From the NCBI RefSeq assembly GCF_006442315.1, contig NZ_VFVY01000025.1:1-64000 (forward strand): a stretch of DNA of 64,000 nucleotides, written 5' to 3'. Of this stretch, positions 6,797-15,445 are shown in pieces (position 1 is the stretch's first letter; every line of letters begins with the position of its first letter). The notes below the pieces were generated by a model. The model saw only the letters and a list, made by a program, of their open reading frames with translations. It did not search any database and was not told the origin of the DNA. This stretch comes from Mesorhizobium sp. B2-3-4 (lineage in GTDB: Bacteria; Pseudomonadota; Alphaproteobacteria; Rhizobiales; Rhizobiaceae). The position numbers and the translations under genes were made by a program.

Positions 6797-9295
6797 CTAC
6801 GAAGACCGAAAAACCGGCAAATCCCTGGCGAAATCATCGATCTCCGCCCACGGATCGCCAGACGTTTCCAAGAGCCCCGGCAGCGATGAATAGTTCAAGT
6901 CCTGCGGCGCATCGATCGCCTCCAGGTCGCTCCAGCTGACCGGTGTCGAGGCCGGCAGATTGGTGCGCGCCCGCAGCGAATAGGGTGCTGCCGAGGTGTG
7001 GCCGCGCGCATTGCGGTGATAGTCGATGAAGATGCGCCGCTTGCGGTTCTCCTTGCCCATGGTGGTGGTGAAAGTGTCGGGCGCGGTCGCCGCCAGATGC
7101 GTCGCGATGGCACTGGTTGCCTGGTGCAGCTTCTTCCAGTTCTGCTTTGATGTCACCGGCACGGTGATGTGGATGCCGCTGCCGCCGGAGGTCTTGGCGA
7201 AGGGCACCAGCCCGAGCCCCTCCAGTTCGCCCTTGATGTGGACGGCGGCCTCGACCACCTCGCGCCACGAAATCCCCTCGCCCGGATCGAGATCGAAGAC
7301 GATCTGGTCCGGCTTGTCCAGGCTGGTGCGGTGGGTGCCCCAGGTGTGGAACTCGACGACGCCGAACTGCGCCAGCGCCAGATAGCCCTTGGCGCCCTCG
7401 ACCGAGAGATAGGATTTGGTCTCGCCTTCGGAATTGGTCGCCTGGAACGTCACCACGGAAGGCGGCATGCCGGTGAAGGCGTGGCGTTGGAAGAAGCAGT
7501 CCTTGGGCAGGCCGGTAGGGCAACGCACCAGCGACACCGGCCGGCCGAGGATATGCGGCAGCATGAAGTCGCCGACCAGCGCGTAATAGACGGCGATGTC
7601 GAGCTTGGTCGGGCCGGCCTTGCCGAACAGCCGCCGTTCCGGATTGGTCACCCAGATGGTGGCAAGGTCGGCCTCCGAGATCAGCCGCTTGCGCTTGGCC
7701 GAGACCGGCGTCGACAGGCCGACATCCCTGAGGCCGCGAAACACGCCATGGCGCAGCGAATTGTCAGCGGTTCGGTTGGCAAAGTGGATGCGCGCCGAAA
7801 ACAGCGGCTTCACCCAGCGCATCTCGCGCATGATTTCGCGCGGCACGCCTTCCGGCGGCGTCGCACCCGACGTGAGCGGCTCCAGCCGCGCCAGCAGGTC
7901 CTCGGCGGTTTCGCGGTCGAAGCCGGTGCCGACCTTGCCGCGATAGTGCAGCTCGCCGTCCACCCACTCCGCCATGCCGAGCGCGGCCAACCCCTCGGCC
8001 GCTTCTGAAACGGTGTAGCCGGCGATGACGAAATCGGCCTTCTCGAGCGCCTTCGTCTTGGTCCAGCTCTTGGTGCGGCCGCTCTGATAGATCGCGGTGG
8101 CGCGCTTGGAGACCACGCCCTCCAGGCCGAGTTCCGTCACCTGGTCGTAAAGCCCCTGCCCCGAGCCTTCGACATGGTCGGAGAACTGGATGGCGGAGTT
8201 GGCGCCGAGCCCGCCAAGCAGCTCGGCCAGCAGCGCCTTGCGCGCGATGAGCGGCGCCTTCATCAGGTCCCAGCCGTCGAGATGCAGCAGGTCGAAGGCA
8301 TAAAAATGCAGCTTGCTGCCGGCGCCCTCGGCCAGCGCGTCCTGCAGCAGCGCAAAGCGCGAAATGCCCTTGGCGTCGAGCACGACGATCTCGCCGTCGA
8401 TGATCGCATCGCGGCACGGCAATTTTGCGAAAGCGTGCGGCAGATCGCCATAGCGCTTCGTCCAGTCGATGCCGCCACGGGTGATCAGCCGCACCTGCCC
8501 GTCGCCGACATGCGCCATGGTGCGGTAGCCGTCGAATTTGATCTCATGCAGCCAGGGCTCGTTGGTGTTTTCGGCAATGCTTTCGCCGCCCGGCGGCTTC
8601 GGCACCTGGGTCGCCAGTTGCGGCTCGATGCGGCCGGGCGCCGGCGCCCTGGCCGCGCCCGGCAGGTCGCCAGGCTTCAGCGAACCAGGCTTTGGCGCGC
8701 GCTTGGCCGCGGGTTTCGGGGGCGCCGCCAGTTCCTCGATGCGCAGGCCGGATTTCACGCTTTCCGGCCGCGCTTCGAGGATGTTCAGGTCAACGTCAGC
8801 GGCCAGGTCGCGCTCCTTGAACAGCAGCCAGTTCTTCTTTTCGGAATCCTCGCCGGGCTTTGGCTTCAGCCTGGTCAGCATCCAGCCGCCATTGAGCTTT
8901 TCGCCGGCCAGCCGGATCTTGAAGGCCCCGGTGGCGAGGCTCTTCTCGACATCGTCCATCGGCGCCCATGTGCCTGTGTCCCAGACGATCATCGGCCCGC
9001 CGCCATATTCGCCCTCGGGAATGACGCCCTCGAAGTCGATATATTCAAGCGGATGGTCCTCGGTTTCGACCGCCAGCCTCTTGTCGGCCGGGTTGAGCGA
9101 CGGCCCGCGCGGCACGGCCCAGCTCTTCAGGACATCGCCGACCTGCAGCCGCAGATCGTAGTGGTCCGCCGTCGCATGATGCTTGTGAACGACGAAGCGG
9201 TTGCCGTCGGCGGTGATCGACCCGCCCGCCGGCTCCGGCGTCTTCGAGAATTCGCGCTTGGCGCGGTAGGTCTTGAGCTTGGGGGAAATTGTCAT
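6797..9295 (-). CDS. ligD: DNA ligase D (phosphoesterase-ligase-polymerase)
   Basis: This 832-residue three-domain enzyme seals and processes breaks with Ku. The 3'-phosphoesterase domain lies at about 1-190 (HKHHATADHYDLRL at 37-50, DHPLEY at 80-85). A Pro/Lys-rich linker follows. The ATP-dependent ligase domain spans about 235-520, with adenylated Lys253 in HEIKFDGYR, DGEIV near 300 and EGVVSKR near 392-398. The archaeo-eukaryotic primase-like polymerase domain spans about 540-832, with metal-binding D668/D670 in FDLDPGE. This order is the one usual in rhizobia. All key motifs are intact. It lies upstream of ku on the same strand, but a 312-base gap with a hairpin separates them. Confidence 0.96.
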   Translation of the reverse strand: MTISPKLKTYRAKREFSKTPEPAGGSITADGNRFVVHKHHATADHYDLRLQVGDVLKSWAVPRGPSLNPADKRLAVETEDHPLEYIDFEGVIPEGEYGGGPMIVWDTGTWAPMDDVEKSLATGAFKIRLAGEKLNGGWMLTRLKPKPGEDSEKKNWLLFKERDLAADVDLNILEARPESVKSGLRIEELAAPPKPAAKRAPKPGSLKPGDLPGAARAPAPGRIEPQLATQVPKPPGGESIAENTNEPWLHEIKFDGYRTMAHVGDGQVRLITRGGIDWTKRYGDLPHAFAKLPCRDAIIDGEIVVLDAKGISRFALLQDALAEGAGSKLHFYAFDLLHLDGWDLMKAPLIARKALLAELLGGLGANSAIQFSDHVEGSGQGLYDQVTELGLEGVVSKRATAIYQSGRTKSWTKTKALEKADFVIAGYTVSEAAEGLAALGMAEWVDGELHYRGKVGTGFDRETAEDLLARLEPLTSGATPPEGVPREIMREMRWVKPLFSARIHFANRTADNSLRHGVFRGLRDVGLSTPVSAKRKRLISEADLATIWVTNPERRLFGKAGPTKLDIAVYYALVGDFMLPHILGRPVSLVRCPTGLPKDCFFQRHAFTGMPPSVVTFQATNSEGETKSYLSVEGAKGYLALAQFGVVEFHTWGTHRTSLDKPDQIVFDLDPGEGISWREVVEAAVHIKGELEGLGLVPFAKTSGGSGIHITVPVTSKQNWKKLHQATSAIATHLAATAPDTFTTTMGKENRKRRIFIDYHRNARGHTSAAPYSLRARTNLPASTPVSWSDLEAIDAPQDLNYSSLPGLLETSGDPWAEIDDFARDLPVFRSS

Positions 9296-9388
9296 GAGCA
9301 GGCGTGGGTGCCGGCTAGACCGACGCCCGGGCGCGGCGTTCCTTTACGCCCTCCCGTCAGCATCTCCCGGCAGCGTCGCCTCACAATC

Positions 9389-9613
9389 TCAATCGTCGAT
9401 CGCCGGCGTCAGCTCGAGCTCGGCCGGCGTGAGGCCCTGCTGCAACTGGCTCAGGCGGAATTCATCGACCCAGTAGGCCTCGCCGTCGACCAGCACGCGC
9501 GCCCGGTAGGCTCCGTCCGAAAAACTTTGCGCGGTGATGTAGACCTTGTGGCCGTCGAGCGCCTTGCGCACCGCGGCGCGCTTGGCATTCTGGCCGGTGA
9601 CGGGACTGAACAT
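9389..9613 (-). CDS. Conserved small protein, function unknown (74 aa)
   Basis: A 74-residue protein starts at ATG 9613, preceded by GAGGGCAGCGTC, a plausible ribosome site. It begins MFSPVTGQNAKRAAVRKALD and is rich in charged residues, with a compact predicted alpha/beta pattern (HKVYITAQSF, YRARVLVDGEAYWVDEFRL). There are no membrane segments or cysteines. It is separated from ligD by 93 bases on the same strand. The regular amphipathic pattern and good ribosome site argue that it is real. No function can be assigned. Confidence 0.6.
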   Translation of the reverse strand: MFSPVTGQNAKRAAVRKALDGHKVYITAQSFSDGAYRARVLVDGEAYWVDEFRLSQLQQGLTPAELELTPAIDD

Positions 9614-9733
9614 GACGCTGCCCTCGGTCGCCCGATATCAGACACGGCCGCTTTCGCGGCCTGGCGACTGGGTTCAAGGATGACGGAGACGCGCCGCCCT
9701 GTCAATTTCGAGGGCGGCGGCCTGGCCCGCGGC

Positions 9734-9910
9734 TTACGAGCCGCTGCTGTTCAACGTGTTGCCGATCTTGGTGAACTTGCCGTTGATCGCGTTGCCCAGC
9801 GCGCCCGCACCGGTGATGATGGCAAGCGCGATAAGCGCGGCGATCAGACCATATTCGATGGCGGTGGCGCCGGATTCGTCCCGGATGAACCGGGAAATTG
9901 TTGCTGACAT
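9734..9910 (-). CDS. Flp/Fap-type pilin subunit
   Basis: A 58-residue type IVb prepilin starts at ATG 9910 with AAGGG seven bases upstream. The frame is open to 9955 but lacks a better start. The leader MSATISRFIRDESG is followed by the class signature ATAIEYGLIAALIALAII, with prepilin peptidase expected to cut after Gly14 and Glu+5 conserved. The mature pilin is essentially one hydrophobic helix plus a short polar tail (NAINGKFTKIGNTLNSSGS). Flp pilins assemble through a Tad secretion machine in the inner membrane. No tad or cpa gene is in the window, so this is an isolated pilin copy that would depend on machinery encoded elsewhere. Confidence 0.9.
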   Translation of the reverse strand: MSATISRFIRDESGATAIEYGLIAALIALAIITGAGALGNAINGKFTKIGNTLNSSGS

Positions 9911-10067
9911 GTCGTTGCCCTTGGCTTCTGATCCCTCGCATAACCCTATAGACACCGCAGGTTGCGGTTCGGTTAAATCTTTCGCAGTGTTTTGAAGAGG
10001 TTCCGGGGCCGCCTTGAATCAGGATGAGAGCAATGGCGCCCAAATGTCCCGCCAGGACCGGCGGCCG

Positions 10068-11291
10068 TCAGTTCTTCAGCCGCCGCAGGCGGCGCATCAC
10101 GCCCTGCACGGCCTTGTAGAGCCGCGGCTTGGAGCGCACGAAAAGCTCGGTCTTGCCGCGCAGCCTGATATAGGCGGTCGAGCCCCTGCCCTTCAGCGTC
10201 ATCGGCTCGCACAGTTCGGCCAGCACCGAGCTCGATGCACCGATATGCTGCTTGTAGCCCTGGCTGCCGACCGAAAGGTCGAAATAGCCGAGCCCTTGCG
10301 ACCGTCCCCACATCATCAGCTTGCCGATCGTCGTCAGGCCCGGAGAGACGTTGGGCACCGCGTCCTGGTCGATCCCGAGCAGCAGCGCATGCAACGTGCC
10401 CTTCATGACAAGCACGTAGATCACCGCGAGATAGGCTTGACCGACCCGCAGCCCGAACAACCGCACGGAGCCGTCTGAAAGCCCAGTCAGGGCCGCATTG
10501 CGGTAGAACTCGACGATCGGCGCCTGCGTCAGCAGGTCGAAGCGCCCGAGTTCGCGAAAGCGGTTGAGCCTGAGGTCCAGCAGCGTCGCGAACTGCTCCT
10601 CGATCATGCCGGGCGTCTCGGCTTCGACCAGAGCGAGCCCGCCGAGCTGTTCGAAGCGGCGGCAATGCTTGTTGAAATTCTTCGAAAAAGACTGTTTGCA
10701 GATGCGCTTGATCAGCGTTTGCGGATCGCCGTCCATGGCCAGGCCGGAGGCGATCTGGATGGAGTCGCGCGCCACCGAAAGCAGCGCCAGCGGATTGGCG
10801 ACACCGTGGATTTCCTGCGGGATTCCCGCAACATGGATGCGGTCGGTCGGCGGCAGCACGGCGCGCACGGCCGCCCAGACGGCGTCGGCGCCTTGCGTGG
10901 TCCACGGCCTGGCGTCGGCCAGCAGCGGGGCCGAATAGTCGCAGACGCCGCAGCTCAGCCATTCGATCACATAATGGCCGAGCGCCCGGCGCCGCATCAA
11001 CGGCATCAGCATGACGGGCGCATCCGTGGCGGCATCGTTGACCTCCACCACCAGCAGCTCGGCGGTTTTGGGCATCAGCCGGTTTGCGATCCCTTCCACC
11101 CAGGCAAGGCCCTGGTGGCCGGTGCACAGGCCGGTCTCCTCGAGGCGCAGCCATAACGGCCTTACGGTGTCGAAGCTGGTGTGCAGCCGGGCGGTATAGT
11201 GCGTGGCGACGCCGGCGCCGGCGGTTGCCGGAGAATGGGGGCCACCGGCGACATTCGCCACCGCGGCCTTTCGCATTGCCTGGCTTGCCAC
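10068..11291 (-). CDS. CelD/BcsL-type GNAT acetyltransferase, copy 2
   Basis: This 407-residue protein starts at GTG 11291, chosen because AGGAG sits 8 bases upstream and because the paralog next door starts in the same way. The C-terminal half carries the FemAB/GNAT-like CelD fold of cellulose and exopolysaccharide loci (HCRRFEQLG, RLNRFRELGRFDLL, YFDLSVGSQGYKQHIGA). The family is thought to acetylate or otherwise acylate sugars or lipid-linked intermediates in the cytoplasm; the substrate here is unknown. The gene directly follows copy 1, with 28 bases between them. The two copies share long blocks such as VIEWLSCGVCDYSAPLLADA, so this is a tandem duplication. The longer frame to 11444 overlaps copy 1 and is rejected. 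Confidence 0.85.
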   Translation of the reverse strand: MASQAMRKAAVANVAGGPHSPATAGAGVATHYTARLHTSFDTVRPLWLRLEETGLCTGHQGLAWVEGIANRLMPKTAELLVVEVNDAATDAPVMLMPLMRRRALGHYVIEWLSCGVCDYSAPLLADARPWTTQGADAVWAAVRAVLPPTDRIHVAGIPQEIHGVANPLALLSVARDSIQIASGLAMDGDPQTLIKRICKQSFSKNFNKHCRRFEQLGGLALVEAETPGMIEEQFATLLDLRLNRFRELGRFDLLTQAPIVEFYRNAALTGLSDGSVRLFGLRVGQAYLAVIYVLVMKGTLHALLLGIDQDAVPNVSPGLTTIGKLMMWGRSQGLGYFDLSVGSQGYKQHIGASSSVLAELCEPMTLKGRGSTAYIRLRGKTELFVRSKPRLYKAVQGVMRRLRRLKN

Positions 11292-11319
11292 ATGCTTCTC
11301 CTGTCGTTCCGGCCCGCCC

Positions 11320-12546
11320 TCAGCATCCTCCACGCAAGCGCCGCAAGCCTCGCATCGATCCCTGGACCGCCGTGAGCAGCCTTGGATTGGCGCGGACGAA
11401 AGCCTCGGCCCGGTTACGCAACTTGATGGCGGTGCTCGCGGCACTGCCCTTCATCGTGAACCCGTGGCAAAGCTCGGCCAGCACCGAACCCTTGGCGCCC
11501 ATATGTTCCTTGTAGCTCTGGCTGCCGACCGACAGGTCGAAATAGCCGAAGCCTTTCTCGCGCGCCCAGCTCATCAGCCTGCCCATGATCAACAGGCCCG
11601 GAGACACGTTGGGCACCGCGCTCTGGTCGATTGCTATCATGAGAGCATGAACGATGCCTTGATGAGCCAACAGATATTGCACCGCGATCAGGGCCTCGCC
11701 GACGCGCAGCCCGAAGATCCGCACCGATCCGTCCGAAAGGCCCTGAAGGGCCGCGTTCCGGTAGAACCCGACGGCCGTCTCCTGGGTCAGGAGGTCGAAA
11801 CGGCCAAGCTCGCGAAAGCGGTCGAGGCGCATCCTGACCAGCCCGCCAAAGACGGACTCCACCTTGGCAGGTGTGTCGGCTTCGACCAGTTCGAGATCGC
11901 CGAGCCGCTCGAGCCGGCGCCAGTCCTTGTTGAAGGCCTTGACGAAGGAGGGCCGGCACAGGCGCTTCAGCAAGGTCTCGGCATCGCCCTCGATGGCGAG
12001 GCCGTAGGTGGTCTGGATGGAATCGCGCGTCGCCGGAAGCAGGGCCAGCGGATTGGCGACGCCGTTGACCTGCCGCGGTATGCCCACGATGTGGACACGG
12101 TCCGCCGGCGGCAGCACCGAACGCACCGCGGCCCACGCGGCCTGCGCGGATTGCGTGGTCCACGGGCTGGCATCGGCCAGCAGCGGCGCCGAATAGTCGC
12201 AGACGCCGCAGCTCAACCATTCGATCACCCAATGGTGGAAGGCCCTGCGCCGCATCAGCGGCACCAGCATCCTGGGTTGGCCGGTCGCGGCGTCCGCCAC
12301 CTCCACGATCAGCAGCTCGGTGCCTTCCGGCAGCAGCCGCGCGACGATCCCTTCCGCCCAGGCGTAATTCTGGTGGCCGGTGCACACGCCCTGCGCCTGC
12401 AGGCGCAGCCAGAGCGGCCTTACCGCATCGAGGCTGGTGTGCAGTTTTGCCGTATAGGCGTCGTTCGCGGCGACGGCGGCGGGATGCGAAACCTGCCCGT
12501 CCGGCAGATCGGTCACCGCGACGATTTGCGCTGCCTGTCCTGACAC
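11320..12546 (-). CDS. CelD/BcsL-type GNAT acetyltransferase, copy 1
   Basis: This 408-residue paralog of the gene at 10068-11291 starts at GTG 12546, with AGGAG just upstream. An ATG lies two bases further 3' in another frame. It has the same CelD-like signature blocks: DWRRLERLG, RLDRFRELGRFDLLTQ, GYFDLSVGSQSYKEHMGAKG. No signal peptide or membrane segment is seen. It lies nine bases after the flippase stop, so it is in the same leftward operon (glycosyltransferase, flippase, two acetyltransferases). That context suggests modification of the repeat unit made at this locus. Retaining two copies may allow two acceptor positions; that is inference. Confidence 0.87.
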   Translation of the reverse strand: MSGQAAQIVAVTDLPDGQVSHPAAVAANDAYTAKLHTSLDAVRPLWLRLQAQGVCTGHQNYAWAEGIVARLLPEGTELLIVEVADAATGQPRMLVPLMRRRAFHHWVIEWLSCGVCDYSAPLLADASPWTTQSAQAAWAAVRSVLPPADRVHIVGIPRQVNGVANPLALLPATRDSIQTTYGLAIEGDAETLLKRLCRPSFVKAFNKDWRRLERLGDLELVEADTPAKVESVFGGLVRMRLDRFRELGRFDLLTQETAVGFYRNAALQGLSDGSVRIFGLRVGEALIAVQYLLAHQGIVHALMIAIDQSAVPNVSPGLLIMGRLMSWAREKGFGYFDLSVGSQSYKEHMGAKGSVLAELCHGFTMKGSAASTAIKLRNRAEAFVRANPRLLTAVQGSMRGLRRLRGGC

Positions 12547-12555
12547 ATCGCTCTC

Positions 12556-13857
12556 CTATCGTTTTACCGCGGCGAACGTAACCGCCCGCCGCCAGGAGCC
12601 CAGACGGCTGTTGCGCTGCTGGTCCGGATGCTCGATGTTCCACATGCGGTGATGCACGAAATACCATGATGCCGCGAGCACGAAGATCTCGGAAAGCGCC
12701 GAACCGGCCAGCGCCCATGGCGGCGGCGCGATTGCCAGCGAGATGGCGATCAGCACCAGCCCGACAATGGCGCCGCCCATGGTGATGAACGCCACGATGC
12801 GGAAGTCGCCCATGATCTCCAGCACGATGCGCGGCATGATGTAGAGCATGATCGGGACGAAGTTCGCGATCACGAAAAGCCCGATGAACCCCACCGATGC
12901 ATCCTGAAGCGCCTGGGACTTGATCATCGGCAGGAGGAACATGATGGCGCATCCATAGACCAGTGCGCCGAACCCCATGACGGCGGCCCAGATCTTCGAC
13001 TGCGCCCAGACACGGCGCGTTTCGTTGTTGCGCATCAGCTTGGCCAGTTCCGGCTGCGTCATGTTGACGAAGGCCAGGCTGATGATGCGCAGCGGTGCGA
13101 ACAGCACCAGCACCGCCGCCAGCGGCGCGTAGGCTGCAGGCCCGGCAATGCCCGCGACCAGCAGCGCCAGGCATTGGCCCTGAATGTTGGTGGTGGTGGC
13201 GCTGAAGGCCGACCAGCAGAGCTGCGACCAGAGTTTTGCATAGCGCCGCCGCGTCGGCATCCGAAAACTGATGCGCAGCGTGCGGGGCGCCAGCCGGACG
13301 AGGACGAAGATGCCGAACACATTGGCCGCGGCAAGCGCGTAGAACACGGTCTGCAGCATGTCCTTGGCCAACCAGATCGCCAGGCCAGCCATGACGGTGC
13401 CGGCGATCGTAAAGGCGCCATCGCTGATCGAGACGATCAGTTGCTGACGACGCGCGAAGAAGGCCGTGCGCATATGGCTGCGCAGGGACCACGCGCCGAC
13501 GAAGCAGCCGGCGGCTATTCCGCTGGGATCGCCGAGCAGGCGCATGACGATCGCCGTGCCGAAGGCCATCAGCAAGGCCACGACCAGCGCCGCCGTCCCG
13601 AAGGCCACGTCATAGGCATCGACGCCGGCGCTGTTGGTGCTCTTGCCCATCCATATCGAGGCGGGAACCGCGGTGAGCGACCTGATATAGGACAGGCCGA
13701 CGCCGCCCATCACCATGCCGATGGCGAAGAGACCGTAGCCTTGCGCCGACAACATGTGCAGCAGCGCGATGTTGAGAGCGAAGTGGAAGCCGCTCTGCAT
13801 CGCCTCGCCGCCGATCATCAGCACCAGGCGCCGCACCAGATGGCCAGGGAGTTTCAC
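12556..13857 (-). CDS. Wzx-type polysaccharide flippase (MOP superfamily)
   Basis: This 433-residue protein has about 12 hydrophobic segments spread over its length and short charged loops, the layout of polysaccharide transporters that flip lipid-linked repeat units across the inner membrane. The N-terminal helix (RLVLMIGGEAMQSGFHFALN), followed by YGLFAIGMVMGG, resembles the first two helices of that family. ATG 13857 overlaps the stop of the upstream glycosyltransferase by four bases. It sits between a glycosyltransferase and acetyltransferases in an exopolysaccharide locus, which supports the assignment. Exact subfamily is not certain from sequence alone. Confidence 0.85.
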   Translation of the reverse strand: MKLPGHLVRRLVLMIGGEAMQSGFHFALNIALLHMLSAQGYGLFAIGMVMGGVGLSYIRSLTAVPASIWMGKSTNSAGVDAYDVAFGTAALVVALLMAFGTAIVMRLLGDPSGIAAGCFVGAWSLRSHMRTAFFARRQQLIVSISDGAFTIAGTVMAGLAIWLAKDMLQTVFYALAAANVFGIFVLVRLAPRTLRISFRMPTRRRYAKLWSQLCWSAFSATTTNIQGQCLALLVAGIAGPAAYAPLAAVLVLFAPLRIISLAFVNMTQPELAKLMRNNETRRVWAQSKIWAAVMGFGALVYGCAIMFLLPMIKSQALQDASVGFIGLFVIANFVPIMLYIMPRIVLEIMGDFRIVAFITMGGAIVGLVLIAISLAIAPPPWALAGSALSEIFVLAASWYFVHHRMWNIEHPDQQRNSRLGSWRRAVTFAAVKR

Positions 13858-15035
13858 GGCCGTGTCTCCGCCTGGCGCACGGTTGCCGTCCGGCCCGGCT
13901 TGGCGATGATCGCCTTCAGCTTGTCGGCGGCTATCGCGGCAATGGCCGCCGCCGCGACCGGCTCGCTGAACAGCGCTTCGTAGCGCGCCCGCCCGGCGGC
14001 GACAAAGGAGCGCCAGGCTTCGGGCCGCAGGATGATCTCCTCGAGTTTGCCGGCAAGCGCGGCGGCGTCGCCGGGCGGCACATGCCAGCCGGTTACGCCG
14101 TCCGCGACCACCTCGACCAGCCCGCCGATCGCCGACACCAGCGGCGGCCGGCCATAGGCCATGGCCTCGATGGCGACGCGGCCGAGCGATTCGGGACGGC
14201 GCGACGGCACAGTGACGATATCGGCCCAGCGATAATGCTCGGACGGATCGGGAATGAAGGGCAGCACGCTGACGCGTCCGGCAAGTCCCATGGTCTCGAC
14301 CAGTTCGGCAAGCGCGCGCTCGCGCTCGACGCTTTCGAAGGCGCCGCCGACCAGCCGTACCTCGACGCGCGACTTCAGCTCCGCCGGCAGCGAGGCGATC
14401 GCCTCCAGAAGCACCTCCTGGCCCTTGATCCGGTTGATGCGGCCAAGCAAAAGCACCTTGAGCGGACGCTTGCCGTCATAGGTCATCGCTTCGGCCGCCG
14501 CCGGGCCAGCAACGCCGTTATAGACCACATGGGAACGCGCCGACCTCGGCTCGCCGAACGCGGCGCGGGTGGCGCGCGAGTTGAAGATGAGGTCGGCATG
14601 GCTCCAGTGCATCAGGCCGACAAGGATCCTGCGCATGGCGCCTTCGGGGATTTCGTGGATATGCAGCACCGCCTTGCGCGGGAGAAGGCGCGCCGCCAGC
14701 GCGTAGTCGGCCACAATCGAGGTGTTGACATAGGTGAGGTCGCGGTCCCGGAGCCGCCGCCATGCCCTCAGCACCGCGACCGGCAGCCGCGCCATCTCGA
14801 TGGTGGCAAGGCGCGCAATGGCCTGGCGCCTCAGCACCCACAGCGGCTCGAAGACGATCCGGGTCGCATGCGGTTCGAGGATCTTGACGATCGGTCCGCT
14901 ACGCGGCAGCACCACTTCGATGTCGGCTGATGGAAACGCGGCGCGCAGCGCGGCCACGCTCTCCGCGAAGCTACGGTCGGAACCATAGAGTTCGTAGCCC
15001 TGATGGATGCAGGCAATCCGCATATTCACATGCAT
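13854..15035 (-). CDS. GT4-type glycosyltransferase
   Basis: This 393-residue GT-B fold transferase has an N-terminal acceptor half (IACIHQGYELYGSDRSF) and a donor half with LLLGRINRIKGQEVLLEA near 215-235, then VSVLPFIPD and the EX7E-type donor motif PESLGRVAIEAMAYGRPPLV near 300-320. Such enzymes add a sugar from a nucleotide donor to a lipid-linked acceptor at the cytoplasmic face of the membrane. ATG 15035 or the in-frame ATG 15023 could be the start; neither has a strong ribosome site. The gene leads the leftward operon with the flippase and CelD-like genes. Donor specificity cannot be read from the sequence. Confidence 0.88.
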   Translation of the reverse strand: MHVNMRIACIHQGYELYGSDRSFAESVAALRAAFPSADIEVVLPRSGPIVKILEPHATRIVFEPLWVLRRQAIARLATIEMARLPVAVLRAWRRLRDRDLTYVNTSIVADYALAARLLPRKAVLHIHEIPEGAMRRILVGLMHWSHADLIFNSRATRAAFGEPRSARSHVVYNGVAGPAAAEAMTYDGKRPLKVLLLGRINRIKGQEVLLEAIASLPAELKSRVEVRLVGGAFESVERERALAELVETMGLAGRVSVLPFIPDPSEHYRWADIVTVPSRRPESLGRVAIEAMAYGRPPLVSAIGGLVEVVADGVTGWHVPPGDAAALAGKLEEIILRPEAWRSFVAAGRARYEALFSEPVAAAAIAAIAADKLKAIIAKPGRTATVRQAETRP

Positions 15036-15445
15036 CTTTCTGTCAGGGGTGGTGTGACGATTCCGCCGCCTGACGATATCAGCGACCGGAAAACTTCAAG
15101 TCCAACACCCCTTTGGACTTCACTGGTTGTCAGCATGGTCATCACCACACCAATGCCGCGCGCCTCCGCCGATTCTGGCGCGCAGAAGTCCATGAGCAAG
15201 GATCATGCCGGGCCTGATCTGGCCATCCGCGGGTCTTCAGGGCCCGGCAACGCCTCGTTTCGATACATAACCGGGGAAGGTTGACCGATAGTGAAACAAC
15301 CCCAGCGGCCGGAAGAAATATTTTACAACCCGGTGAGATAATGGTGCCGACCCTGAGTCTGGCATGGATATCGCATGGCCGGGGTCCAGGGGTTTGGGAC
15401 AGCACTCGCAGTGCGAATCGAGCGGATTTGAAAGCGCCAGCAACG
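15036..15445. promoter_or_regulatory. Divergent intergenic region of the polysaccharide locus
   Basis: About 410 bases lie between the leftward operon (start 15035) and the rightward glycosyltransferase (start 15446). No gene is supported. Open frames here lack family support, although the rightward frame is open from 15281. The stretch around 15287-15345 is less GC-rich than its surroundings and could hold promoters for both directions. No clear hexamers could be assigned. Confidence 0.4.

Noticed and set aside
11414..13492. Minus-strand frame of 692 codons crossing two genes
   Set aside because: It runs out of frame through the flippase and CelD-like genes, which have good starts and family motifs.
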